Of a stretch of DNA of 64,000 bases, positions 41,046 through 52,854 are shown in pieces (position 1 is the stretch's first letter; each line of letters starts with the position of its first letter). Under the pieces are notes generated by a model, which worked only from the letters and a program-made list of their open reading frames with translations, was not told the DNA's origin and made no database searches. Both the position numbers and the translations under genes were made by a program. Source of the stretch: Pectinophora gossypiella (Eukaryota > Arthropoda > Insecta > Lepidoptera > Gelechiidae); assembly GCF_024362695.1 (NCBI RefSeq), contig NC_065426.1, positions 10,942,236-11,006,235 of the forward strand, given 5' to 3'.

Positions 41046-41310
41046 TTTTTGACGTGACTTATTGTAGATTTGCCGCAGATGGCATTAACTACTTGGCCGG
41101 ATAAATGGGGAGCGCTGAAGGCTCTCACCCGGTACAACGTTTAAGACAACAGGCCTGAGGGTGCCCAGTTGGGCGCGAACCTCGGCTCAGGGCGTTGTCT
41201 GAGAGGAAAAATATTTGAAATAATCGACCCTAGTGGGTCGATAGCGATAAGCGCTGATTGAGGGAAATCGTTGACTACGCCGGCGGGTCGGTATCGGGGA
41301 GTGGGACGTA
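41046..41310 (-). repeat. Retroposon D, long copy
   Basis: T-run and gacgtgacttattgtagatt at left, then the full body to cgccggcgggtcggtatcgg. Confidence 0.8.
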
Positions 41311-41394
41311 TACAGGTCATTTAATATGTATGTATTACAACAAAAGATACAATCAAAAGATTATTAGCCAAGTTTCAAACTAAAAATGACGTTC

Positions 41395-42002
41395 TGAGTT
41401 TGAATTTATTCATGTTTGAATCATAGATAGTTGATATCACGTGGTTTTCAGGATTTGTGCCCGGTTAGTGGCAATAGGCTCGCCCCCTATTACATGGGAC
41501 TTAACTTAAACATACTTGACTAGGAGTGAGTTTACTATACGCCTACACCTCTGTCCACCCCTTTAGGGATACAGGCGTGATGCTAAGTTATCAAACAAAA
41601 AATAAATGGGTACTTATAGCAACAGATTCGTAAGAAATCCGTCGGTGCGAATAAAGAAGAGATCTTGGCTTTTGTAAAAGGATTTGCTCACATTATTGGG
41701 TCCTTGACGATATTTGTATGGAGGTGTTTGGGCACGATCAAGTAATGAACATAGAATGAATGTATGACTCATTGTATGGCTTTTTTATATGTTGCACGGA
41801 TTAATTTTATTGTTGAAATGTTTATTATTTTGTTTTTATAGATACTGTATAACTATATTCAAATTCAAAAATATCTTTATTCAGTAGGTAACATAGTTAC
41901 ACTTTGAATCGTCATTTTTTACATAACGAACGTCTCATCCACCTAAAACTACTGCAGATTCTGAAAAATCTCGGAACAGGGCCTTAGACGTTCTTTAAAA
42001 AA
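41395..42002. repeat. Repeat Q (plus) and repeat F (minus)
   Basis: 41395-41590 is repeat Q (cacgtggttttcaggatttg). 41857-42002 is repeat F reversed, from ttcagtaggtaacatag to gggccttagacgttctt. Confidence 0.6.
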
Positions 42003-42422
42003 ACATAGATGACAAGAAAACATTACGAGGAAATGCATGAAATAAAAAAGACCATAAAAATAATCAGAAATACCATAATTTGTTTTTATTTTCTATGTAG
42101 TTTTCGGTTAATTGATGTTATTTTAATGTTTATAAATATTCTTAATTAAGTACTTATTATAAATATGTTACGTTATCATTACAATCACAAAAAATAAATC
42201 AGTGTACAACTTAACATTCAAATACATTAAGCATTTCTGAAAACCATCCGTAACTTTTTTTAACGCACCGCATTATGTCCCATTTCCTCGAAGCCCACTT
42301 ATTAAAATGCGGTAAAAATCCTACCACGTAATTACCAGCTGCACAATGGTCCGAAACCGCCTCTTAGAAAAAAGGACTTAAAAGAAACATCTAAATATCT
42401 GCGGCGATTGTAAGAAGAGATA

Positions 42423-42716
42423 ATGTTGTTATACATTTTTTTTCTATTATTTTTTTTCACTATAATAAGAACGTATTGCGCAAGGATCTCGCCGGCCGAC
42501 AATGTAACACTACACTGTGTTTTGAACTGTTGCTTTGAACAGCCGAATCGGGTACTTAGAAACATTATACTGTCACAAAAAAATGCTATTGAGCGGAAAA
42601 TGAGCGATTTCCAACCTACGTTCCTTATAAACTTTATCTTTGTTTACACCCAGACACAATTACAATCTTCCATCCATTATTATTCTGATCAAAATAAAGA
42701 GAAGCAATATAGGTAG
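42423..42716 (+). CDS. Hypothetical ORF with signal-peptide-like start
   Basis: A 97-codon ORF begins with a strongly hydrophobic stretch (MLLYIFFLLFFFTIIRTYC) followed by a Cys pair region (VLNCCFEQP). It could be a small secreted peptide, but AT-rich DNA often gives hydrophobic chance ORFs. No splice or poly(A) context supports it. Confidence 0.15.
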   Translation: MLLYIFFLLFFFTIIRTYCARISPADNVTLHCVLNCCFEQPNRVLRNIILSQKNAIERKMSDFQPTFLINFIFVYTQTQLQSSIHYYSDQNKEKQYR

Positions 42717-43294
42717 CAACATAATTCTATACATAATGAGATCCAAATTATATCAAGCCTCAATTATTTTTATATGTTCTTCTGCCATTATATTTTTAAT
42801 AATTATGTACCAGAGTAATGAGAAAAGAAGATAGGTAATTATCTATTATTTTTGGAGAACGTAGCCTGGTTTTAGCCGCTGAGAAATTAATCTTTCTTTT
42901 TCTTTATGATTAAAGTTGTATTCTCTTGTAATTAGCTTACACATTAGTACTGTCTTAGTTTAATTATGTTTAACTCCACTCCAGAGGGCGTTGTCAACAT
43001 AAGCATAAACTTACGCCTTTTTTCTACCGGGGTCAGCAGATATAATGTAACTAACTACCGATTAACATTACCTGTAACTACTTGGTCCGAAATATCCCAA
43101 CTCAAAGTGTGTAAGACTTATACATATTATAAACTCACGCCTATTTCCCACCGGGATAAGCAGAGACTATAGAATTCCATTTACAAAATATATAAGATGT
43201 ACGTACATGATAATTAGTTTACGTAAATTGTAACATAGAGACCTGCGCTTAAATTAAGCCAATCGCTGACTGTAGTTCTCATACGAGTATTATG

Positions 43295-43490
43295 TATCTT
43301 TTCATCTACAGTATGGGTTAGAGGTGGATTACCAACCTCAGCAACTCTAGTGTCAGGGTTATTATTGAGCCCCCAAAGGCCCCTGACATGACTCATGTAA
43401 CGAATACATACTTTCAACTTACAACAGTATGTAGAAACCACGACCAACAGCTTAAAATGCCTTTCGAAACATGGATCATCTTACTAATAA
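43295..43490 (-). repeat. SINE family B tail and core
   Basis: Reverse complement gives gttggtcgtggtttc and the tcaggggcctttgggggctc tail. Confidence 0.6.
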
Positions 43491-44236
43491 TGATATGCAT
43501 GATGTAGTATTACACTTTATACGAATAATGTCTTTTTTAAAAGAAGTTTAAACAATTGAACGAGTGCGTTTTAAATACATTTACAACGATGAAAAAAATG
43601 GTTCACCCTTTTCCAATCTCGAGTTAAATCAACAGAACAAACTCTATTACTCAGCTCTGAATGGAGTGGAAATGACATTAGTCCATCAAATGTACGTAAT
43701 ATCGCGACATCTCGTTTAAAAACAATTTGCTTTTGTTGTCCCCTCGACGACGCCGATTTGTCCCAATTAAAAATAGAAAAATTCAATTTCATATAAACGA
43801 CATATTGAGTGAACGCCTCAAACAAATGGCAGTCTTTAAGCACAACAACCAACATAATTTTCTTCACAAAATACTAAATAATAATCCCTATTTAAAGGCA
43901 GTTAAGGGTAACAAAGTAGCAGAAGTAATGTGGTTCAAAAGTGAATGCATGTTTTTTATGTTATTTCGTGTCATTGTTGCGATGTTACAAGGTTTATTCG
44001 CTAACGAGCCAGCGGGGAGCCGAGCGAGCGAGACAGCATGCGTTAGAGCGAGACAGGTATATGTAATATGATTTGTTTTGTTGCATTGTGGTTTGCAGCC
44101 GCCGGCGAATGTCGAAGTTTTGTGTTTTTTTCCGTTCCGTACCACTGTGCGCTCATGTTTTATTTGCAGTGTTTTTAGATCAGGCGATATTTATTTTATT
44201 TACAATATACATTTAAAGTAACGTATTTTTTGAACA

Positions 44237-44560
44237 GACTCCGTGGTCTAGTGGTTAGAGCGTTAGGCTCACGATCTGGAGGTCCGGGTTCGATTACCGA
44301 CGGGGACATTGTCGAAATCACTTTGTGAGACTGTCCTTTGTTTGGTAAGGAATTTACAGGCTTGAATCACCTGATTGTCTGAAAAATAAGTTGATTCTGT
44401 GCTTCGGAGTTCCCGGCTATTAGGAGTAAAAACACCTCCACCAACCCGCAGTGGAGCAGCGTGGTGGAGTATGCTCCATACCCCCTCCGGTTGATTGAAG
44501 GGAGGCCTGTGGCCAGCAGTGGGACGTATGTAGGATATTTATGTATGTTATTTTTTTTTT
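44237..44560 (+). mobile_element. SINE family A, full length
   Basis: Head ctccgtggtctagtggttag, B-box gggttcgattacc, and the tail from acccgcagtggagcagcgtg to tatgtaggatatttatgtat. Confidence 0.82.
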
Positions 44561-45139
44561 AGCAGCGGATCATACTAAGATTTTAGATTTTCTTATGATA
44601 ATGAAGGATCTCCTTGCATCTTAGTCGATGAACGACTGCCTGTCTGACTGTCCGACCCGATAGGAACAGCATTCCCGAGATGACGAGCAGCATTTAACAT
44701 TCTAAGTTTTTATTTTCGCCACAGATAATAGAGTGATCTGTTTATTAGGCAAATATTTACTGGTCTGTTATCTTCACAAACTTAATCAATCAGAAGAATT
44801 CCGATATCAAATACATAAACAAGCGGCAAAGAAAGAGGGTAGACAGATATGTCTGTCCGTAGAAAATTATGTATTACCTACTCCTCTCCAATCTCATCAG
44901 TCATCCCGTGGTCATTTGCAACGGTGTCGAAATATCGGGAGTCTCATATCCCTGACTTTAAAGCGGTAAGAACCCGTTATTATGTGTTTTAATTAATCAA
45001 GCAGAGCAAAGTTACTATATTTCGGATAAATTGCATACGTTATTTAGTAAGTAAGTATTATTACTTAAGTAAGTAATATCCTCCTCAAATAACATTGTAC
45101 AAACCAATTTGCGATAAACGTTATCGTGTCCGAGAAGGA

Positions 45140-45330
45140 CTTACGATGATCAAATTGGAGATGTCCTTAGAAAAGGTTCAATGCGATCTACTCTGAACCG
45201 GCGTGCGTGTATGAAGCGATTGATGAGTGTGGAGGAGGCAAGAGAAGTGTGTCAGGATCGAAGCAAATGGAATTCTATAGTCTCTGCTTACCCCGGTGGG
45301 AAATAGGCGTGAGTTTATGTATGTATGTAT
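45140..45330 (+). repeat. LINE ORF2 C-terminus fragment
   Basis: Reads DQIGDVLRKGSMRSTLNRRA-like sequence then CMKRLMSVEEAREVCQDRSK, ends in a (tgta)n tail. Pair of 15862-16065. Confidence 0.65.
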
Positions 45331-45584
45331 GTTATCGATAAACCAAATAACAAGCATAATGATATTCAATTTAATAAACGGATAAAGAATATTCTTGAAT
45401 AGAGGAGTTATTTAGAGCAGTTTATTACAGTATTGTATTTGGTATCACCTTATAGATCTGTGTCGGCCGATTTACCGCGTATAATGCGCTGATCGGCAAG
45501 ATAACATGTCCGTTGGAAGGGGCCTTTATACGATCATTGATAGTTAACTTATTTTGTAATACGGTTGTGGAGTTAATTCTTTAC

Positions 45585-45893
45585 GGGGTGAGCCATAGAG
45601 GTGGCCAATCAGCTCGCACATCAAACACTTCAGGACCCCGATACCGACCCCGCCGGCGTGGTCGACGATTTCCCTCAATCAGCGCTTATCGCTATCGACC
45701 TACGAGGGTCGATTAATTCTTTCAAATATTTTTCCTCTCAGACGACGCCCTGAGCCGAGGTTCGCGCCCAACTGGGCACCCTCAGGCCTGTTGTCTTAAA
45801 CGTTGTACCGGGTGAGAGCCTTCAGCGCTCCCCATTTGTCCGGCCAAGTAGTTAATGCCATTTGCGGCAAATCCACAATACGTCACGTCGAAA
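45585..45893 (+). mobile_element. Retroposon D, longest copy
   Basis: Plus-strand reference copy: ggtgagccatagaggtggcc at the 5' side and ccggccaagtagttaatgcc near the 3' end, finishing cacgtcgaaaaaata. Confidence 0.8.
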
Positions 45894-46017
45894 AAATAAT
45901 CTTCACGGGGTCATAGATTTTATTATGTCAATTAATATTTTTGTCTTGTTTAGCCTGAAGTCATAGAATAAGGAACAATACTTATAGAATGGCGACTATA
46001 CGTATCCTTTCAGAGTT

Positions 46018-46300
46018 TTCACTAACACAGTTGGCTCGACCATTATAGACAGCGATACGGCTCACCTATCATGTTGGTCTAACAGAAAGCTCGGTGAGGT
46101 GTGGATACTTAGTTCATCTTGCGATGGATGTAATTAATGAGAAGGCGAACGTCGTGTCTTATAAGGAAATCAAAGAATTGGACCCTTCATAGACAAGAAT
46201 AGAGAATGCTACACCGACAAGAGCGTGGCTCCTAAATTCATGATGATGCGATGGATATACTTCTGACTACCCGATTTGGTATGTAGTCGTAAGCTTATGT
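46018..46300 (+). repeat. Repeat family I split by a LINE tail
   Basis: GCGATGGAT is duplicated at 46121-46129 and 46248-46256 around a 118 bp insert (46130-46247) that ends in (atg)n. Confidence 0.7.
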
Positions 46301-46317
46301 TGTTATGTTAAACTGAG

Positions 46318-46478
46318 GGTCTAAAAATACCACATTGTTGCAATTTATCTAAGAAAGCAATATTGCTATTTGACGTTTGTTTGCATTGCGCACTTACTTT
46401 TATATGCGCAAATGTCAAATTGCAATATTGCTTTTTTAGATGAATCGCTTCGATGTGGCGGTTTTAACCCCTCTGATC
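46318..46478. mobile_element. Palindromic MITE K
   Basis: Arms taccacattgttgcaattta...and gcttcgatgtggcggtttta, with tgcaatattgctt and its inverse inside. Confidence 0.7.
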
Positions 46479-46736
46479 ACACATTTCATGAGAAAGATTT
46501 TCTATCGCTCGCGTCTTGTTCCAGCCGGTATCCACACAACTGCAAACTTACTGCGCGCTATTATTAAGCAGTGCGACGACTGCGCAGTAACTGCAGTAAC
46601 TTGTCATTAGAGCAGCTACACTGCAGTTATCACCGCGGGACGCCGTGATATGATACTTTTTGATACTTTTAGGGTTCCCTGGGTGAAATGGTTTCAGTTC
46701 ATAACATAACATAAGCTCATGAGTGTATCACAATTA

Positions 46737-46978
46737 GGGTGGTATTAACACTTTCAAGGACAGAACGTCTAATGACGTTCCGATTCCAAGGTGTCATACT
46801 GTTTATTATGAACCATCAATGTCCCATGGTCTCTGCCCGTGAAAGGGTTAATAAACTAATCTCAGCTTCGAGACTGCTCTCAAGATCATGTCAATGTGAC
46901 AGTTCTTATATAAAACCAGGGACCTTGAGCACGATCTTGAGGGTAGTCTCAGCTGAGATCAGTTTATTAATACCACCC
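46737..46978. mobile_element. PIF/Harbinger-like MITE carrying a nested insert
   Basis: Same ends as 4135-4272, with TTA duplicated at 46734-46736 and 46979-46981. It is longer only because of the insert at 46749-46847. Confidence 0.85.
46749..46847. mobile_element. piggyBac-like MITE, 99 bp, TTAA target
   Basis: TTAA at 46745-46748 and 46848-46851. Ends cactttcaaggacagaac and (reversed) ccctttcacgggcagagac are near inverted repeats. TTAA with CCCTTT-type ends fits piggyBac. Confidence 0.8.
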
Positions 46979-46984
46979 TTAGAG

Positions 46985-47095
46985 TAGTAGGTACACTCAT
47001 CGCGAGAGTAATTACCCACACCTCACCGAGCTTTCTGTTCGATCAAAGTGATAGGTGGCTGCGTTAGTGAAAAGTGATACAGTTGAACTAAAAAC
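46985..47095 (-). repeat. Repeat family I
   Basis: Contains cctcaccgagctttctgttc and agtgataggtg, inverse of family I. Confidence 0.6.
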
Positions 47096-47454
47096 AATTC
47101 TAGTACCGGGATTCGAACCGACACTCCCCGTTTGAGAAGCAAGCCGGTGTAACACATAACCACAGTGGTTTTTGTTCGATCAAGTCCAAATAATGACATT
47201 TGAGACAAATCTGCAATAAGTACATACATAAACTCACGCATATTTCCCACAGGGATGAGCAGAACTATGGAATTCCATTTTTTTTATACTGACATACTTC
47301 TCTTGCTTCCTCCACATTCATCAATGATAATCAATCATTCATCATTCTATAATAAGCCACGTCGAAAGAGAAATAGTATATTAGAACCAAATTCTGACTG
47401 AGGTTGGTTTATAGATATGTGGTGTAAAGGTTGGAAATAATCGACCGGGTTAAA

Positions 47455-47895
47455 GCTCCCAGCGCTCCCCATTTGTCCGGCCAAGTAGTGAATACCATCC
47501 GAGACAAATCGCTACAATAAGTTACGTCAGAAAGCAATGCTAGTAGGAATAAAACTAAAAATAAGAGGGCCCCAGTTCATTTCTAAATTGACTACAAGTT
47601 GGAAATTGTAATTAGTCTGGGTGGTTCTCCACCAAAATTCAATACACAGTGGAGCATGGTCTTATTCGGGCCTCAGTTCTCTCCCTTGTCGGTGGAGTAA
47701 TCGCCATACCTCTCTTCTTCCCGCCAAATCCTTCACCTCCCGATACGACACGACCTGCACCTTCTCTTTTATTTGTTTCATAAATGTTCTCCTAGGTCTA
47801 CCCCTTCCTCTCTTTCCTTCAATTCCTCCTTCTATGATGTTTTTATAAATGAATCGTGTCGTATCAGGTGGCGAATCATATTTCCTCTCCGGTTC
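47455..47895. repeat. Retroposon D fragment (plus) and LINE ORF2 tail (minus)
   Basis: 47455-47540 has agcgctccccatttgtccgg. 47690-47895 on the minus strand reads GGIEGKRGRGRPRRTFMKQI then KEKVQVVSYREVKDLAG. Confidence 0.7.
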
Positions 47896-48335
47896 TCTAA
47901 AGTATCTATTATTTTTAAGTTCTTCTTTCTACGACTCTTTCCAGCACTTTAATCAGCATAGAAAAATAAATATACCTATTAGGTATGTTACAAATAAGTA
48001 AGTGTAAGAATTCTAAATTGAAATAATTTGTTCTACGGAACCCCTTATAAAGTGCTCCAATCACTGAACTAAGCGGGCGAATCAGCAGGCAGCTCTCAAC
48101 GAGGGTCTGGGTTCGATCCCGGCCTGGTTTAACTCCGTTATAGCGAGCGACGCCGCGGGCTGTGACATAACTCGACAAATGGCGTGTTTTGTAGCGAATT
48201 ACATTGTTGCTTAAACTTGTTATTGTTATTCATTTTGTTGGGTAATGGAGTGAGGGATTGGACTGTGTGATGGTTTGGCTGCACGATGTTTGGGTTCGAA
48301 AGTTTAAAATAAATAAGTTCAAAAATCACATGAAC

Positions 48336-48640
48336 AGCCTCCGTGGTCTAGTGGTTAGGTTAGGTTAGGTGGGGACATTGTCGAAATCACTTTGTGAGAT
48401 TGTCCTTTGTTTGGTAAGGACTTTTCAGGCTTGAATCACCTGATTGTCCGAAAAAGTAAAATGATTCCGTGCTTCGGACGGCACGTTAAGCCGTTGGTCC
48501 CGGCTATTAGCCGTAAAAACGCCTCGATTAACCCGCAGTGGAGCAGCGTGATGAAGTATGCTCCATACCTCCTCCGGTTGATTGAGGGGAGGCCTGTGCC
48601 CAGCAGTGGGACGTATATAGGCAGTTTATGTTTATGTAAG
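48336..48640 (+). mobile_element. SINE family A with TTAGG repeats in place of its B-box
   Basis: The head starts normally (gcctccgtggtctagtgg) and then runs through three TTAGG units (48355-48369). It resumes at ggggacattgtcgaaatcac, so about 40 bases of the head including the B-box are missing. Confidence 0.82.
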
Positions 48641-48789
48641 TTCAAAAATAGTTTCGAAAATTATTAGTTTGGAACCGTGTTGGCTTAGAACTTGCGAGAT
48701 TACGCATTCAGAGTACAGAAATGTATTTATTTACAAGTCAAATACAATAAATAAACAATGCTAATGCAAAAACACCAATATATCAAGAG

Positions 48790-49297
48790 TAGTGATGTGC
48801 TGGATTGTTAAAAATGTATATCCGCGGATACGGATCTGAATACGGATATTAATTAGTTAAAGATCGGCGGATACGAATACGGATACGGATCTTTATTTTC
48901 TTATTCGATATTCTTCGATTGGTGCCGGCGCCTGCGAAAAAAAGAAGATTTAGTTTTAGTTTTTTCATTGTCATAAAAAAGATTATAATTTGCTAATATT
49001 GACCTAATTAACATTATTTAAAAAATATTAAAGTTTTAGTTATTTCATTGTTATAAAAGTGATATTTTATCTTGCTTTCATTATAAAGATCTATCTATCT
49101 AAATGTTTGCAATATAAAGGTGCCAAATATTTGATTTTAAGAAATAAAAACAATCAATGAATTTTATAGTTTTTAATTTAATGATTCTACTTAATCACCT
49201 GAAAAAGATCCGCGTGAAAAGTAATGGACACGGATACAGATTTTTCTTTTATCTCGGATATCCGCGGATACGGATACGGATATTCGGAACATCACGA
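48790..49297. mobile_element. hAT-like non-autonomous element
   Basis: Ends tagtgatgt and acatcacga, with many ggatacgg/atccgcggat motifs just inside both ends and an AT-rich centre. TCAAGAG occurs next to both ends but offset by 3 bases, so the target duplication is imperfect. Confidence 0.6.
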
Positions 49298-49429
49298 GTT
49301 TCAAGAGTAATATAAATTATTTATTATTATATATAAATTATTATGTTTTCAAATTATTTTATTTTGCCATTTGGAACTGAGCTACCGCGCTGTTCTATTT
49401 ATCTGTAGTGATGATAATGATGATGATCT

Positions 49430-50200
49430 CCGACCGATTACGGCCATGACGACCACTTCGACTCCTAGTCGGCATGACGCTGATGCGCCCCAAGATGACT
49501 TTTGAGCCTATCTTCACAGTGAACTCCCGCGCACAGTGAGGGCACTACCACGCTGTTATCGTATCGCAAAATTCGCTTGCGCCGATACAAATTCTTTATA
49601 TCACTGAAGTTTTTTCTAAAACAATACAGGTTTGTTTCTATACCTAAAGGTCTCCTGGTGGATATTGCTACTTTAGCAATAAGGCCGCCTATTGTAGGTA
49701 CTACCTCATCACTAATTTAAGAGCCACGCTCTTGTCGGTGTAGCATTCCCCATACTTACTACTTTTTTAGGGAAAAATAGGGCAGTGGTTTCCCACTTGC
49801 CTCGCCCCGCAATACTCTGTCTGACGCAAGTGTGATGGCGCCCAGAGTAGTCTATTTCAAAGCCGTACTAGGACTCCTGTCCTCCGCCTCTGAATAGTAC
49901 TGACAGTTACCTAACTACCTACCACATAATTGATTATAATTATTTATTTTAATGTTTGTTAGAGTAGGTGTGAGTCTTTTTGAACAACCAGGACACAACG
50001 CGACAGATATAAGATAATTAGCGATTACAATAGGCGGAATTATTGCTAAAGAAGCAAGCTCTGCTAGGCTTAATCTCTTTAAAGCCGTGATGATGATGCG
50101 ATCCAGCCGATTTCGGCTACGGCGACTGCTTCAACTCCGACGTTCATGTGCTCGCATGTGGCTTATATAGCCAATCTTATTGGAAAAGATCCTCGCACAT
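49430..50200. repeat. Repeat P and LINE-derived fragments
   Basis: 49430-49560 is repeat P on the minus strand. 49650-49700, 49725-49910 and 50030-50200 are short LINE-like pieces (gagccacgctcttgtcggtg, tcaactccgacgttcatgtg). Confidence 0.4.
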
Positions 50201-50849
50201 AGTGGGCTTTAAAGGCGTACCTTTTTTCTAAAGTACGTCTCCATACCGTTCCTGTTCCAAGCTAAGTGATGTAAAACGGCAAAAATTGCTCAGCGATTCT
50301 CCGGAGTTTTTAATAATTGTTTTATGCCGTAACAAATGAGTTTGCTATTGGATCGGGCTGCACGCTTACAAAAATGGACGTATAATGAGATCAGGGGGAG
50401 AGAGACGGGTGTATGGGCTAGAGAGGGAAAGAGAGTACGCGTTGGTGGATTTTTGTTGGTTGGGTCATTGCTTTTGTTTTATTTTTGTTGGGTTTTTTTG
50501 TGGGTTTTGTGGATTATGTGAACGTAATGAAAGGTGTGACTTTTTGGCATTGGGTTATTAATTAATTTAATTCAAAGTACTGTCAGTTTTCTTTATAAGT
50601 ATATTTGAGTCCGTTCTATTCTGATACATACAACATCAACATTCAATAGATATCAAAACCAATAGTGATTAAGAGTTGTTATAATGTAGACCAGTTCTTC
50701 GACTTCTAAGTCATATTACCTAATCAGACACGCCCATCACCCCAATCGGGGTAGGCACGAGCCATCACTCATTTTCTTTCTTCCCTTATGTGAGTGCGAG
50801 TTGTGAGATCAATGACCGACCTCATCTAACCTAGTGTCAGGGTTACGTT

Positions 50850-50975
50850 TACAGTAATTGAGCATTGGGCCCATCCGGAGGTCCCGGGTTCGAATCCCGT
50901 CGGAAAATTCCACTTGATATCAACTTAGAATCATGGCCTGAAAGATTCCGTTACGATTTCACTAACACGCTGTAT
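50850..50975. repeat. SINE B head scrap and MITE E half
   Basis: gtcccgggttcgaatcccgt at about 50881 is a lone B-box region, immediately followed by the right arm of MITE E. Confidence 0.55.
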
Positions 50976-51051
50976 CATACTTATGGGCTCACGGCATATT
51001 TACTGCCTGCACAATATATAATAACCATATTTTTGTCTGAATATACATACA

Positions 51052-51393
51052 TACATATACAGCCTATATACGTTCGTCCCACTGCTGGGCACAGGCCTCC
51101 CCTCAATCAGCCAGAGGGGGTATGGAGCATACTCCACCATGCTGCTCCACTGCGGGTTGGTGGAGGTGTTTTTTTACGGCTAATAGCCGGGACCAACGGC
51201 TTAACGTGCCCTCCGAAGCACGGAATCATCTTACTTTATCGGACAATCAGGTGATTCAAGCCTGAAAAATCCTTACCAAACAAAGGACAGTCTCACAAAG
51301 TGTATTCGACAATGTCCCCATCGGGAATAGAAGCCGGACCTCCAGATCGTGAGCCTAACGCTCTAACCACTAGACCACGGAGGCTGTTGTCCT
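51052..51393 (-). mobile_element. SINE family A with 12 bp duplication
   Basis: AATATACATACA flanks it at 51040-51051 and 51394-51405. Head at right (gaagccggacctccagatcg), tail at left. Confidence 0.87.
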
Positions 51394-51537
51394 AATATAC
51401 ATACACAAATAATTTATACCAATATCAACCCACCTCTTCCTTCAATTACCTCAACACAGACAAATCCTTGGACTTCATTACTCCGGCCGGTGGTAATCGC
51501 ATTGCCGCCGTCTCAAGGCGTCGGTAATTACTGCCGA

Positions 51538-51592
51538 GAGGGGGGTGATGGAGGAGGAGTTGGGGGGGTCCAGTCTGTGAAGGGGGGGCGTC
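51538..51592 (+). other. G-rich tract, possible G-quadruplex
   Basis: Runs of 6, 7 and 7 G (aggggggtga, ttgggggggtcc, aagggggggcgt) occur within 55 bases. Confidence 0.5.
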
Positions 51593-51739
51593 TATTGTTG
51601 GTACTTAATAGGCTTTTTATTGTTTTATACTCGCCGGAGTCCGGGCGGGTTGGGTTCGTTTCGGAAGGAAGCGGTTGGGAAAGTTGGGTTTTAAAATTGT
51701 AATAATGTTGGTTCAAATACTAATGTAGGTAATATAATA

Positions 51740-52160
51740 CAGGGTGTTAGTGACGTCGTAACGAAAACTTTGAGGGATGAGTCAGACCATGATTCCGAGT
51801 CGATATCAAGTGGATTTTTCCGTCGCAAAAATCATGTATTTTTTTTTTAGTTTTTTAAAATTATTTTCAATTCTATACATTTGCGATGGAAAATTCCACT
51901 TGATATTAACTCAGAATAATCAGCTGAATCATCCCTCTCAGTATTCGTTACGATGTCACTTACACCCTTGAGTTGAGTTGATGATTCTGAGTTGATATCA
52001 AGTGGAATTTCCTGTTAAAAAATTCATGAATTTTTTTGTGTTTTTTTTGAATTATTTTCCTATCCATACTTTTGCGACGGAAAATTCCACTTGATATCAA
52101 CTCAGAATCATGGTCTGAATCATCCCTCAAAGTTTTCGTTACGATGTCACTAACACCCTG
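51740..52160. mobile_element. Two MITE E copies back to back
   Basis: 51740-51968 is complete. 51978-52160 follows after about 10 bases but lacks the outer part of its left arm. Both end in the cgatgtcac...acaccc motif. Confidence 0.75.
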
Positions 52161-52359
52161 TATACACCCTGTATCCCAGTTGTGGTAGTCAGAGGTATAT
52201 CCATCGTAAGATTTTTTTTTTTTTTAATTTATTTAAATGAAAAACTTAAACGGTAGATTTACAGATCATCCCCATGATAGATGAGCTAAGTGTTTGGGTT
52301 TACACGGTTATTATCATAATTAAAATACATAATACCGGGTTCTTACCGCGTAAAACCTT

Positions 52360-52550
52360 TTGTTTTTCCGTCCGAGAGACCTCCGCCAGGTCTTGATTTG
52401 CCTTGGCTTACCTGGAAGTCTCTGAATAGACTTCGGATTCAGGTGGGCCGAAGTAAGGACAATTTGTTCAGGTGGGATTTCTCGGATGGCTCGGACTTAA
52501 AGTGCAAGTGCGGCACTGTTCCCCAAACGATGGAACATCTTACATACTAT
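52360..52550 (+). repeat. LINE ORF2 C-terminal zinc-finger fragment
   Basis: Reads PWLTWKSLNRLRIQVGRSKD then NLFRWDFSD and CKCGTVPQTMEHL, the C-terminal Cys/His motif of Jockey-like LINE ORF2. Confidence 0.7.
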
Positions 52551-52854
52551 AACTACCGAAACAGTAACAACCCGACAACCGTTTTAACTCTGCAATCGCG
52601 CTCAAATTAGTCCGCGCTTTTATAGCATCAGAGCGAGACGCCGTTATGACGTCACGGCGTGCTCCGTCCCACTCGCACACTCCTCTCGTCGAGAGTTAAT
52701 TGAATAATAACACCCTCTTTACTATTGTAGACTCGGCAAATTGACGCGTAATGAAAATATCTTTGTCGGCTAAATGAGCCGGCTAAGGTAATAAGCGTTA
52801 GATACCGCTTTATGTGTTTAAATAAAGAACATTGTTCTGTTGGATTGGCTTAGT

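Noticed and set aside
43571..44071. Overlapping ORFs on both strands near 43.6-44.1 kb
   Set aside because: No recognisable motif, splice context or codon bias; overlap on both strands suggests chance openness.
50336..50521. Hydrophobic ORF rich in Trp, Gly and Leu
   Set aside because: It is T/G-rich low-complexity DNA with no other coding evidence.
52398..52610. Candidate host zinc-finger exon
   Set aside because: The CKCG...QTMEHL motif and the preceding sequence match the C-terminal end of LINE ORF2 proteins.
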